DNA of 64,000 nucleotides from Mesoaciditoga sp. (lineage in GTDB: Bacteria > Thermotogota > Thermotogae > Mesoaciditogales > Mesoaciditogaceae). The stretch lies in contig PNIW01000032.1 in NCBI GenBank assembly GCA_002878315.1, positions 1-64,000 of the forward strand, in the 5' to 3' direction. The notes under the pieces are model-generated. The model ran no database searches. It worked only from the letters and a program-made list of their open reading frames with translations, and was not told the origin of the DNA. Below, in pieces: positions 19,610-26,792 of the stretch (positions are counted from its first letter, which is position 1; each line of letters begins with the position of its first letter). A program made the translations under genes and the position numbers.

Positions 19610-20731
19610 GTGAAGATCCCCCTTTTTGATTTGACAAGACAGTACAAAGAATTAAGGAATGAAATGATCAAAAAGATAGACGAGACGATATCGAGCGGCG
19701 TTGTGATAATGGGCCAAAATGTCGAAGAAATAGAAGAAAGAATCGCAAATTATATCGGAGTCAAGCACGCCGTGGCGGTGGGAAATGGCAGCGATGCTCT
19801 TGTCTTAGCACTCCAATCGATGGGAATAGGAAAAGGTGATAAGGTTATCACCACCCCTTACACATTTTTCTCAACGGCAAGCGCAATAACAAGGCTTGGT
19901 GGAATACCGATTTTCGTCGATGTCGGAGAAGACTTCAACATAAATGTGGATCTTGTGGAAAAAAAGATAAAATCAGACAAATCAATTAAGGCTGTTATCC
20001 CCGTTCATTTATTCGGGAAAAGCGTCAATATGGAATATCTTAAATCAGTTTGTGATAGGTATGGAGTTAAAATTTTAGAAGATGCCGCCCAATCTATAGG
20101 GTCAGAAGTATCTGTCGGTGGGAAACGTGTAAAGACTGCCTCTATAGGAGATGCCGGTATTCTTTCTTTTTTCCCCACCAAAAATCTCGGAGCGTATGGA
20201 GATGCGGGAATGGTGCTTACGAATTCGGACGAAATCGCAGACAAGGTAAAGATTTTAAGAGTTCACGGATCGCATCAAAAGTATGTTCACGAAGAGATAG
20301 GCTACAATTCTCGGATGGACGAGATGCAGGCCGCCATACTGAATGTCAAATTTCCCCATCTTGACGAGTGGATAGATAAGAGAATAAACGCGGCATCAAA
20401 ATATTCAGAACTCCTTGGAGATGCGGTCGTCTGTCCTGCCGTTCCAAAGGATAGAACGCATGTTTTTCACCAATACGTTGTAAGAACCGAAAGAAGAGAA
20501 GAACTTAGAGAATATCTTACAAATGAAGGCGTCGGCACGGCGATATACTATCCTATCCCACTGCATTTACAGCAATGCTTTTCCTTTCTAAATTACAAAC
20601 CGGGAGATTTCCCCGTTGCCGAAAAACTTTCTAAAGAGTCTCTTGCCATTCCGATGTTTCCGGAAATCACATTTGAAGAGCAGAAATATGTTGCAAACAC
20701 GATAAAGAAATTCATGGAGGAAAGATCATGA
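19610..20731 (+). CDS. DegT/DnrJ/EryC1 sugar aminotransferase (WbpE-like)
   Basis: PLP-dependent nucleotide-sugar aminotransferase of about 373 residues. Conserved features are GNGSDALVLAL near the N-terminus, the EDAAQSIG segment, and the Schiff-base lysine in SFFPTKNLGAYGDAG (about residue 191). The start was placed at GTG 19610 because GGAGGCGG ends five bases upstream; the in-frame ATG at 19595 overlaps that site. It overlaps the dehydrogenase gene by four bases. With the next two genes it fits the WbpE step, amination of UDP-3-keto-GlcNAcA, in the diaminouronate pathway. The substrate is inferred from context. Confidence 0.9.
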   Translation: MKIPLFDLTRQYKELRNEMIKKIDETISSGVVIMGQNVEEIEERIANYIGVKHAVAVGNGSDALVLALQSMGIGKGDKVITTPYTFFSTASAITRLGGIPIFVDVGEDFNINVDLVEKKIKSDKSIKAVIPVHLFGKSVNMEYLKSVCDRYGVKILEDAAQSIGSEVSVGGKRVKTASIGDAGILSFFPTKNLGAYGDAGMVLTNSDEIADKVKILRVHGSHQKYVHEEIGYNSRMDEMQAAILNVKFPHLDEWIDKRINAASKYSELLGDAVVCPAVPKDRTHVFHQYVVRTERREELREYLTNEGVGTAIYYPIPLHLQQCFSFLNYKPGDFPVAEKLSKESLAIPMFPEITFEEQKYVANTIKKFMEERS

Positions 20732-22041
20732 CTTTGATGGAAAAGATAATTTCAAGAAAGGCAACTGTAGGAGTTTTGGGACTTGGGTACGTCGGTCTTC
20801 CGCTTGCCGTCGAAAAGGCCAAGGCCGGTTTTAACGTTATCGGCTTTGATATACAAAAGAGCAAGGTAGACATGGTAAATGCCGGACACAATTATATAGG
20901 AGACGTTGTCGACTCGGACCTTGAAAAACTCGTCAAGGATAAAAAATTAAGGGCAACAACGGATTACGATGAAATAAACAACTGCGATGTCATAACGATA
21001 TGTGTGCCAACGCCACTTGACAAATTCAAACAACCGGATTTAACGTATATAGTTGAAAGCACAAAGCAAATAAAAACGCGCCTTCACAAGAATATGCTTG
21101 TAACACTCGAGTCCACTACTTATCCTGGCACAACGAATGAGGTTGTTCTTCCAATACTCGAAGAAACGGGCCTTAAGGTTGGAAAGGATTTTTTCCTTGC
21201 TTTCAGTCCCGAACGGGTAGATCCCGGAAACCTCATTTACAAAACCAAGAATACCCCAAAGATAGTCGGTGGAGTTACTCCTGAATGTACCAAGCATGCC
21301 AAAGCGATGTACGAGGCTATACTGGACGCTCCAGTCAAAGTTGTATCTTCGCCACGTGAGGCAGAAATGGCCAAAATACTTGAAAATACATTCAGAATAG
21401 TCAATATCGCGCTTGCAAATGAGATGGCACTTGTATCGCACAGAATGGGTATAAATTACTGGGAAGTCATTGATGCCGCTGCAACAAAACCTTTTGGATT
21501 TATGCCATTTTATCCGGGTCCAGGCGTTGGAGGGCACTGTATCCCGATAGATCCGTTTTATCTGACCTACAAGGCGAGGGAGTACGATTACCACACAAGA
21601 TTGATAGAATTGGCCGGAGAGATCAACGACTCCATGTCTGAATACGTCGTAGAAAGGCTTTCAGATCTTTTGAATGATAGAAAGAAATGCATGAACGGAT
21701 CGAAAATACTCGTTATGGGTGTTGCGTACAAAGGAGACATAGACGATATAAGAGAATCTCCGGCGCTTAAGGTTATCGAGCATCTCGAAAAGAAGGGATC
21801 GGTTGTGATATACCATGATCCTTACATACCAAAATTCGTCCATAACAACAAAAGATATGAAAGTGTCCCTATAACAAAAGAACTTTTGAATTCGATCGAT
21901 GGCGTAATAATAACCACCGCACACAAAAAGCACGTTGATTATCAATTCTTAATCGAAAATGCGCCTCTCGTCTTCGATACAAAGAATGTAACGAAGGATA
22001 TTTCTCTCCAGGGGAAGTACCCGAATCTATATATTCTATAA
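20728..22041 (+). CDS. UDP-N-acetylglucosamine 6-dehydrogenase (WbpA-like)
   Basis: A 437-residue NAD-dependent UDP-sugar 6-dehydrogenase. The N-terminal Rossmann motif is GVLGLGYVGLPLA, followed by the family segment AFSPERVDPGN. The catalytic cysteine is about residue 271 in VGGHCIPIDPFYL. The C-terminal UDP-binding domain contains ILVMGVAYKGDIDDIRESPA. It oxidises C6 of a UDP-sugar to a carboxylate; the neighbouring aminotransferase and Gfo/Idh oxidoreductase favour UDP-GlcNAc over UDP-ManNAc or UDP-glucose. ATGA overlap with the gene upstream. Confidence 0.9.
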   Translation: MTLMEKIISRKATVGVLGLGYVGLPLAVEKAKAGFNVIGFDIQKSKVDMVNAGHNYIGDVVDSDLEKLVKDKKLRATTDYDEINNCDVITICVPTPLDKFKQPDLTYIVESTKQIKTRLHKNMLVTLESTTYPGTTNEVVLPILEETGLKVGKDFFLAFSPERVDPGNLIYKTKNTPKIVGGVTPECTKHAKAMYEAILDAPVKVVSSPREAEMAKILENTFRIVNIALANEMALVSHRMGINYWEVIDAAATKPFGFMPFYPGPGVGGHCIPIDPFYLTYKAREYDYHTRLIELAGEINDSMSEYVVERLSDLLNDRKKCMNGSKILVMGVAYKGDIDDIRESPALKVIEHLEKKGSVVIYHDPYIPKFVHNNKRYESVPITKELLNSIDGVIITTAHKKHVDYQFLIENAPLVFDTKNVTKDISLQGKYPNLYIL

Positions 22042-22050
22042 GGTGAGATT

Positions 22051-23127
22051 ATGAAAATAAAGGGTGGTCTTATTGGCTGTGGAAGGATAGGAACTCAAAA
22101 ACATATTGAGGCGGCCATTAAAAATTCTGAGATCTTCGAATTTGAAGCCGTCTGTGATCCTGTCGCAGAGAGGGCAGAAAATGCCGCTATGATTCTTGAG
22201 CGTGCCGGCCTAAAAAAGCCAAAAGTTTACACAGATCACAGGAAAATGTTGGAAGAAAAACTCGATTTCGTTGCCATAGCGACAGAGTCGGGAAAACATA
22301 AAGATATAACTGTGGACGCTTTGAAATCGGGAAAGCACGTACTTGTCGAGAAGCCTATGGCTCTGTCCATAAAAGACGCAAAAGAGATGTGTGATGTTGC
22401 GAAAGATCGTAAATTAAACCTCGGCGTTTGCTTTCAAAACAGATTCAATCCAGCCGTTCAGGAATTGAGAAAAAAGATCGAAAGCGGTGCTTTTGGAAGG
22501 TTATTTCATGCCCATATAGCGGTAAGATGGAATAGAAATAAAGCATACTACGATCAGGCTCCGTGGAGAGGAACATGGGCGATGGATGGCGGGGTCCTTT
22601 CAAACCAGTCAACGCACGGTATAGACCTTCTTCAATGGATGCTTGGCGGCGAGATGGAAGAAGTTTACGGCTACATCGCTAACCTTAACCATCCTTACAT
22701 AGAGGCAGAGGATCTCGGAACAGGCATTGTTAAGTTCAAAAATGGATCTGTTGGGATCGTCGAAGGAACTTCCAACGTTTATCCTCGAAATTTAGAAGAA
22801 GTTTTCTCGATCTTTGGAGAGCGCGGTACGGCTGTAATAGGAGGCATCGCAACGAACAAAATTCTTACATGGAGATTTGAAAATGAAGAACGACACCCAT
22901 TCATGGATTTACCGGATCCCGAAACTGTCTACGGATCGGGCCATATACCCCTTTACAAAGATTTTATCGATTCAATAAAGAACGGACATCCTCCTTACAT
23001 CACCGGTGAAGAGGGGATGAAAGCACTCGAGATAATTTTGGGCATTTATCAGTCCTCTCTTTACGGGCGACCGGTGAGTTTTCCGATAGACTTTTCAACA
23101 AATCTCATGTCCCCCCTTCGAAGGTAA
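22051..23127 (+). CDS. Gfo/Idh/MocA oxidoreductase (WbpB-like)
   Basis: A 358-residue NAD(P)-dependent sugar oxidoreductase. It has the N-terminal Rossmann motif GLIGCGRIGTQKH, the EKPMALS motif of this family at residues ~108-114, and a C-terminal alpha/beta domain with an active-site histidine in NQSTHGIDLLQWM. The place after WbpA- and WbpE-like genes suggests it oxidises C3 of UDP-GlcNAcA, the WbpB step. Family members act on many sugars, so context carries the assignment. It is last in the operon and followed by a terminator. Confidence 0.85.
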   Translation: MKIKGGLIGCGRIGTQKHIEAAIKNSEIFEFEAVCDPVAERAENAAMILERAGLKKPKVYTDHRKMLEEKLDFVAIATESGKHKDITVDALKSGKHVLVEKPMALSIKDAKEMCDVAKDRKLNLGVCFQNRFNPAVQELRKKIESGAFGRLFHAHIAVRWNRNKAYYDQAPWRGTWAMDGGVLSNQSTHGIDLLQWMLGGEMEEVYGYIANLNHPYIEAEDLGTGIVKFKNGSVGIVEGTSNVYPRNLEEVFSIFGERGTAVIGGIATNKILTWRFENEERHPFMDLPDPETVYGSGHIPLYKDFIDSIKNGHPPYITGEEGMKALEIILGIYQSSLYGRPVSFPIDFSTNLMSPLRR

Positions 23128-23157
23128 GAAGCACGGATATCCCGCGCTTCTTTTTTT
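23128..23157 (+). terminator. Terminator of the UDP-sugar operon
   Basis: GAAGCACGG (23128-23136) and CCGCGCTTC (23142-23150) pair with one mismatch around a five-base loop, followed by seven T. This is a clear intrinsic terminator starting just after the oxidoreductase stop. The HD gene start lies 13 bp beyond. Confidence 0.88.
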
Positions 23158-23170
23158 ATTGGAGGATAAA

Positions 23171-23746
23171 ATGATCGAAAAAATAATTGAATTTACAAAG
23201 AAAAAGATGGAAGGATCTCACGATTTTGATCATGTCCTGAGAGTGGTAAGATTTTGCGAAATCATAGGCCAAAATGAAAATGCGAAGATGGATATCTTGA
23301 TTCCAGCCGCATATCTTCACGATATTGCCAGATCTCTTGAGGAAAAAGATAAATCTGTAGATCACGCAATCGCGGGATCCAAGATCGCACTTGATTTTTT
23401 AAAAAGTATCGGGCATCCATATGCCGAAGAAATATCCTATGTCATATCGGTTCACAGATTTTCAAGAGGCCTTGTTCCGCAAAAACTTGAGGCAAAGATT
23501 TTGCAGGACGCAGATAGGCTCGACGCCATCGGCGCGATTGGAATATACAGAGCGATAATGTATTCAGCGCTTAACGGCAGGAATATTCAAGATACGATAT
23601 CGCATTTTGAGAGTAAGATTTTGAACCTTAAGGATTTGATGCACACCGATACGGCAAAAAAGATGGCCGAAAAACGCCATCAGATAGTCTTTGAATTTGT
23701 CAAATCTCTTAAGGAAGATCTCATGCAAATTGAGAAACAAATCTGA
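23171..23746 (+). CDS. HD-domain phosphohydrolase
   Basis: A soluble protein of about 191 residues with the HD-superfamily metal site: an early His (SHDFDHVLRV), the HD pair in AAYLHDIAR, and the later Asp in QDADRLDAIGAIG. This matches the small uncharacterised HD hydrolases related to YedJ-type proteins, which act on nucleotides or other phosphoesters; the substrate is unknown. The start was placed at ATG 23171, with GGAGG five bases upstream. Its 3' end overlaps the convergent glutamine-type ABC ATPase gene by 26 bp. It follows the terminator of the UDP-sugar operon. Confidence 0.85.
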   Translation: MIEKIIEFTKKKMEGSHDFDHVLRVVRFCEIIGQNENAKMDILIPAAYLHDIARSLEEKDKSVDHAIAGSKIALDFLKSIGHPYAEEISYVISVHRFSRGLVPQKLEAKILQDADRLDAIGAIGIYRAIMYSALNGRNIQDTISHFESKILNLKDLMHTDTAKKMAEKRHQIVFEFVKSLKEDLMQIEKQI

Positions 23747-24452
23747 CTGCCTGAGGCGTTTTGGGCATTTTGAAAAATTCATATGGTGTTGTATCTTCGA
23801 GTATGTATCCGTTACTCATGAATAGAATCCTATCGGATACCTCTCTTGCAAATCTCATTTCGTGAGTCACTATTATCATCGTGACGCCTTTTGAGGCGAG
23901 TTCTTTCATAACATTTAAAACTTCAACTGTCATTTCAGGATCAAGAGCCGATGTGGGTTCATCGAATAAAATGAGATCCGGCTCCATTGCCATTGCACGA
24001 GCGATAGCAACTCTTTGTTGCTGGCCACCCGAAAGTTGTGAAGGGTAACTGTTTAATTTTTCTCCAAGTCCTACACGCTTAAGCCATAAAGTTGCGATCT
24101 CTTTCGATCTATCCTTTCCGATCTTTCTTATCTTGACAAGGGGATACATGACATTTTTGAGCGCATTCATGTGCGGAAAGAGATTGTAACTTTGAGAAAC
24201 AAAGGCCATTTTCATCCTTGCCGCTCTTACAACCGAAGGCTCTGCGGTAAGAAGTTGACCTTTGAAAAAGATTTTGCCAGAATCGTATCTTTCCAAAAAA
24301 TTTATACTTCTAAGCAGTGTGGATTTCCCCGTTCCAGAAGGGCCCATTATAACTACAACCTCTTTTTCGTTAACGCTCATGGAGATGTCTTTGAGGACGA
24401 CATTTTCTCCAAAGGATTTTTTTAAATTTTCTATTCTTAGTATCTCGCTCAA
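23721..24452 (-). CDS. Polar amino-acid ABC transporter ATPase (GlnQ type)
   Basis: A 243-residue ATPase of the PAAT family. It has Walker A GPSGTGKST, signature LSGGQQQRVAIARA, Walker B LILFDEPTSALDPEM and the family motif TMIIVTHEMRFAREVSDR. The start is TTG, overlapping the permease stop (TTGA); a GGAGG lies 11 bases upstream. It is last in the binding protein-permease-ATPase operon. Amino-acid specificity cannot be taken from the ATPase. Confidence 0.93.
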   Translation of the reverse strand: MSEILRIENLKKSFGENVVLKDISMSVNEKEVVVIMGPSGTGKSTLLRSINFLERYDSGKIFFKGQLLTAEPSVVRAARMKMAFVSQSYNLFPHMNALKNVMYPLVKIRKIGKDRSKEIATLWLKRVGLGEKLNSYPSQLSGGQQQRVAIARAMAMEPDLILFDEPTSALDPEMTVEVLNVMKELASKGVTMIIVTHEMRFAREVSDRILFMSNGYILEDTTPYEFFKMPKTPQAVRFVSQFA

Positions 24453-25183
24453 GGTATTGCAAACCTCCTCTCAATTATTTTACTTGCATAACTTAAAACG
24501 TAAGTCAGGGTAAAATACATTAGCGCGACGGTTATATAACTTTCGAATGATGCCAAGGCCATCGTTGCAACTTCATTCCCTCTTTGGGTTAATTCTTCTA
24601 TCGCTATTACAGACGCAAGAGAACTGTCCTTTATGAGACTTATAAACTGGCCTGTCAGTGAAGGGAGAGCATTTCTGAAGGCCTGTGGAAGGATTATATC
24701 GAAGAATTTTTGGCTTTCGCTAAGGCCGAGCGCATCTGCGGTTTCAAATTGCGCTTTTGGAATTGACTGGATTCCGCCTCTTATTATTTCAACTATGTAG
24801 GCCCCCTCAAATGTTGAAAGCGCTATAACGGCGGCCCAGAATCTTGGAAAATCGAAGATAGTGCCTATTCCGTAATAGACAAGAAGTATTATCACAAGCA
24901 ATGGAATGTTGCGAAAAATGGTAACGTAAACGCCGGTAAGATCTCTAAGGGTTTCGCTTTTGGAAACCCTCGCTATGCCTCCAAGTACTCCTATAACAAA
25001 AGAAAGTAAAATACTGAATATTGAAATTTGAAGGGTTATAAGCATTCCCATCAGATAGAGTTTTAGGTAATCAAAGGGCACAATATTCCAGTGAAATGGA
25101 TATTGCAAGGAAATAAGATAATACATACCTCCAAAGACCACGATCAGTATGATCGCGGTAGATAATTTTCGAAACCATCTCAT
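24449..25183 (-). CDS. Polar amino-acid ABC transporter permease
   Basis: A 244-residue inner-membrane permease of the His/Glu/Gln/Arg/opine family. It has an N-terminal membrane helix (residues ~7-27), then the five-helix permease core with the EAA-type loop FETADALGLSESQKFFDIILPQAFRNALPS (conserved positions FETA, ALG, LPQA). It overlaps the ATPase gene by four bases and lies nine bases after the binding-protein gene. It probably works as a homodimer. Confidence 0.93.
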   Translation of the reverse strand: MRWFRKLSTAIILIVVFGGMYYLISLQYPFHWNIVPFDYLKLYLMGMLITLQISIFSILLSFVIGVLGGIARVSKSETLRDLTGVYVTIFRNIPLLVIILLVYYGIGTIFDFPRFWAAVIALSTFEGAYIVEIIRGGIQSIPKAQFETADALGLSESQKFFDIILPQAFRNALPSLTGQFISLIKDSSLASVIAIEELTQRGNEVATMALASFESYITVALMYFTLTYVLSYASKIIERRFAIP

Positions 25184-25192
25184 TCACATCAC

Positions 25193-25969
25193 CTATGAAT
25201 TTGGTTTGTAATTAACAAACCATTTGTCGTAAAGTTCCTGCCATTGGCCGCTTGCCTTTATGTATGTTATGAAGGTATTTATCCAATTAAGAAGTTCCTG
25301 TTCATTTTTCTTTATCGCTATTCCATAATTTTCGTTTGTAAGCGTCTCATCTACTGTGGCAAGTTGATTATATTTTTCTACCATATATCCGACGTAAGTT
25401 GAATCTGCAACGGCAATGTCGGCCTTTTTCATCGCAACCTGCAATGCGGCTTCGTCCATTGTATTGAATTCAAGTATTTTTGCATTTGGGAAGATTTTCT
25501 TTGCCGCATCTTCACCTGTTGTTCCTATCTCGACGGCCACCGTTAAATTTTTCTGATCTTGAAGGCTTTTAACGGTCGGATTAGTATAAACTGATTTGTT
25601 GTAGAGGATCTTCTGCCCTATTGTAAAGTAAGGGATAGAGAAATCGACCATCAGCGCTCTTTTTGGAGTTATCGTCATCGCCGATATTATCATGTCGAAC
25701 TTTCCGGAGACAAGAGACGGAAGAATTCCAGACCATTGTGTTGGAACTATTCTGAGTTTGACTCCAAGTTCATTCGCCATTAACTGAGCCATATCGACAT
25801 CAAATCCTACGTAATTGCCGTTTGAATCCACACCCTCAAATGGCATGTAATGTACATCCATTCCCACTGTCAGATAACCCGAAGAGATTATCTTGTCAAG
25901 TGTGTCCGCCCCTACCACCACTGTTAGAATGACAAGAGAAAGGACAAATAACGCAAAAGTTTTACCCAT
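25193..25969 (-). CDS. Polar amino-acid ABC substrate-binding protein
   Basis: A family 3 solute-binding protein of about 258 residues. A signal peptide spans residues 1-20 (FALFVLSLVILTVV) with no lipobox cysteine, so it is secreted or membrane-retained by other means. Binding-domain signatures are YVGFDVDMAQ, the ligand-arginine region MTITPKRALMVDFSIPY, and VEIGTTGEDAA. The start was placed at ATG 25969, with GGAGGTG four bases upstream; an in-frame codon at 26011 lies in the leader terminator. The gene is preceded by a structured leader (25998-26110) that probably controls the operon. Confidence 0.92.
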   Translation of the reverse strand: MGKTFALFVLSLVILTVVVGADTLDKIISSGYLTVGMDVHYMPFEGVDSNGNYVGFDVDMAQLMANELGVKLRIVPTQWSGILPSLVSGKFDMIISAMTITPKRALMVDFSIPYFTIGQKILYNKSVYTNPTVKSLQDQKNLTVAVEIGTTGEDAAKKIFPNAKILEFNTMDEAALQVAMKKADIAVADSTYVGYMVEKYNQLATVDETLTNENYGIAIKKNEQELLNWINTFITYIKASGQWQELYDKWFVNYKPNS

Positions 25970-25997
25970 ACAGCACCTCCCTAAGATTTTTGAATAT

Positions 25998-26110
25998 AAA
26001 AAAGGCCACATCTTTGATGTGAAACCTTCTCATGCACGATCAAGAAGCCGCTTCACCGGGCGGTTGCTTGACGTGCTTTCTATTTTCAATTATTGAAAAT
26101 TTTTTCACAT
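25998..26110 (-). promoter_or_regulatory. Candidate riboswitch/attenuator leader, class not recognised
   Basis: Minus-strand leader RNA of the amino-acid transporter operon. A closing helix P1 pairs ATGTGAAA (26103-26110 on the RNA) with TTTCACAT (26017-26024). It encloses a perfect hairpin (26082-26100) and a long hairpin whose arms GCACG-TCAAG/CTTGA-T-CGTGC (26034-26076) are topped by CCGC/GCGG. The 3' strand of P1 overlaps the 5' strand of a terminator hairpin, CACATC/GATGTG (26007-26021), followed by six T. The helices exclude each other, as in transcription-terminating riboswitches. I know no class with this junction. Confidence 0.6.
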
Positions 26111-26137
26111 TTCCCCCTTAATTCAAAGGTTTGAAAT

Positions 26138-26167
26138 ATCTTATCATTGATATTTGATCAATGTCAA
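26138..26167 (-). promoter_or_regulatory. Promoter of the amino-acid transporter leader
   Basis: On the minus strand TTGACA (26162-26167), an 18-bp spacer and TAAGAT (26138-26143). The predicted start near 26131 would give a leader of about 160 nt ahead of the binding-protein gene, enough to include the whole proposed riboswitch. Confidence 0.65.
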
Positions 26168-26316
26168 TTAAAAAAACATTAAATTTTGTTTTCTTATTTT
26201 TTTTACAGCAAATATAATCCAATTTGATTTTAAATAATGAAGTATTTTGGTTTGAAATCAGGTAAAATCATACTTGGTTTGAAATATTTTGACGGGATGA
26301 TTCCTTAACATAAGAA

Positions 26317-26380
26317 GCGTGGAGATTGACAATCTTCGATTGAAATCGCCATGCATGAGCGACTTATTATCAGTTTTTTT
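26317..26380 (+). ncRNA. Possible structured RNA (three-way junction) in the intergenic region
   Basis: GCGTGG (26317-26322) pairs with CCATGC (26349-26354). Exactly between them lie two hairpins, AGATT-GAC-AATCT and CGATT-GA-AATCG, joined by one base. A run of seven T (26374-26380) follows 20 bases later. A TATAAT at 26213-26218 could start a plus-strand transcript, but its -35 is poor. It could be a small RNA, or a leader of the 26467 operon. Only the base pairing supports it. Confidence 0.35.
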
Positions 26381-26410
26381 CATTCTTGATATTACACAGG
26401 CGGGGTGCCT

Positions 26411-26440
26411 TTGGCGATCTTTTCTATGTTATAATATAAT
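26411..26440 (+). promoter_or_regulatory. Promoter upstream of the coiled-coil/tilS/ftsH operon
   Basis: TATAAT at 26435-26440 (a second copy at 26430-26435) with a weak -35 TTGGCG at 26411-26416, 18 bp away. The predicted start lies just before the GAGGAGG ribosome binding site of the 26467 gene. The rest of 26101-26410 is AT-rich and holds three GGTTTGAAAT repeats and the possible structured RNA. Confidence 0.6.
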
Positions 26441-26466
26441 GAATTAACATTGAGGAGGTCTTAAAT

Positions 26467-26790
26467 TTGGAAGTAGAGGATACCGTTAAGAAACTTATTC
26501 TTTCAGAAAAAGATGCCCGTGCCATTGTTGACAGTGCTAAAGATAAGGCAAAAAAGATACTTTCAAAGGCAAATGAAGAGGGGGAATCCCTTCTTGAGAG
26601 TAAAAAATTAGAAGCGAAAAGGGTTTCTGAAGAGATGATCCGGAAAGCCGAGGAAGAAGCCCGGGCGAAATCAAAGGAAATCATTCAAAAAGCCTTGAAT
26701 TCAGTTGAGAATCTTAAGAATCAATACGCATCGATAAGAGAAGATTTCACTTCTGAGTTTGTTAAAAAATCTTTGAATTTAAAGGTTTAA
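26467..26790 (+). CDS. Coiled-coil protein resembling V-type ATPase subunit G/H
   Basis: A 107-residue, strongly charged, Ala/Lys/Glu-rich protein predicted to form one long helix from residue ~10 to ~95. The pattern (DARAIVDSAKDKAKKIL, EEARAKSKEIIQKAL) resembles peripheral-stalk subunits G/H of V-type or A-type ATPases and FoF1 b-like helices. No other ATPase subunit is encoded nearby, so that identity is only a resemblance. The start is TTG behind GAGGAGG. It precedes tilS by 2 bp, and the two are probably co-transcribed. Confidence 0.6.
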   Translation: MEVEDTVKKLILSEKDARAIVDSAKDKAKKILSKANEEGESLLESKKLEAKRVSEEMIRKAEEEARAKSKEIIQKALNSVENLKNQYASIREDFTSEFVKKSLNLKV

Positions 26791-26792
26791 AC

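Noticed and set aside
26034..26076. Leader hairpin as a T-box, SAM, lysine, glycine or TPP riboswitch
   Set aside because: The conserved core sequences of those classes are not present. For example, no T-box GGTGG-ACC sequence and no glycine or lysine core motifs can be aligned, so it was left unclassified.
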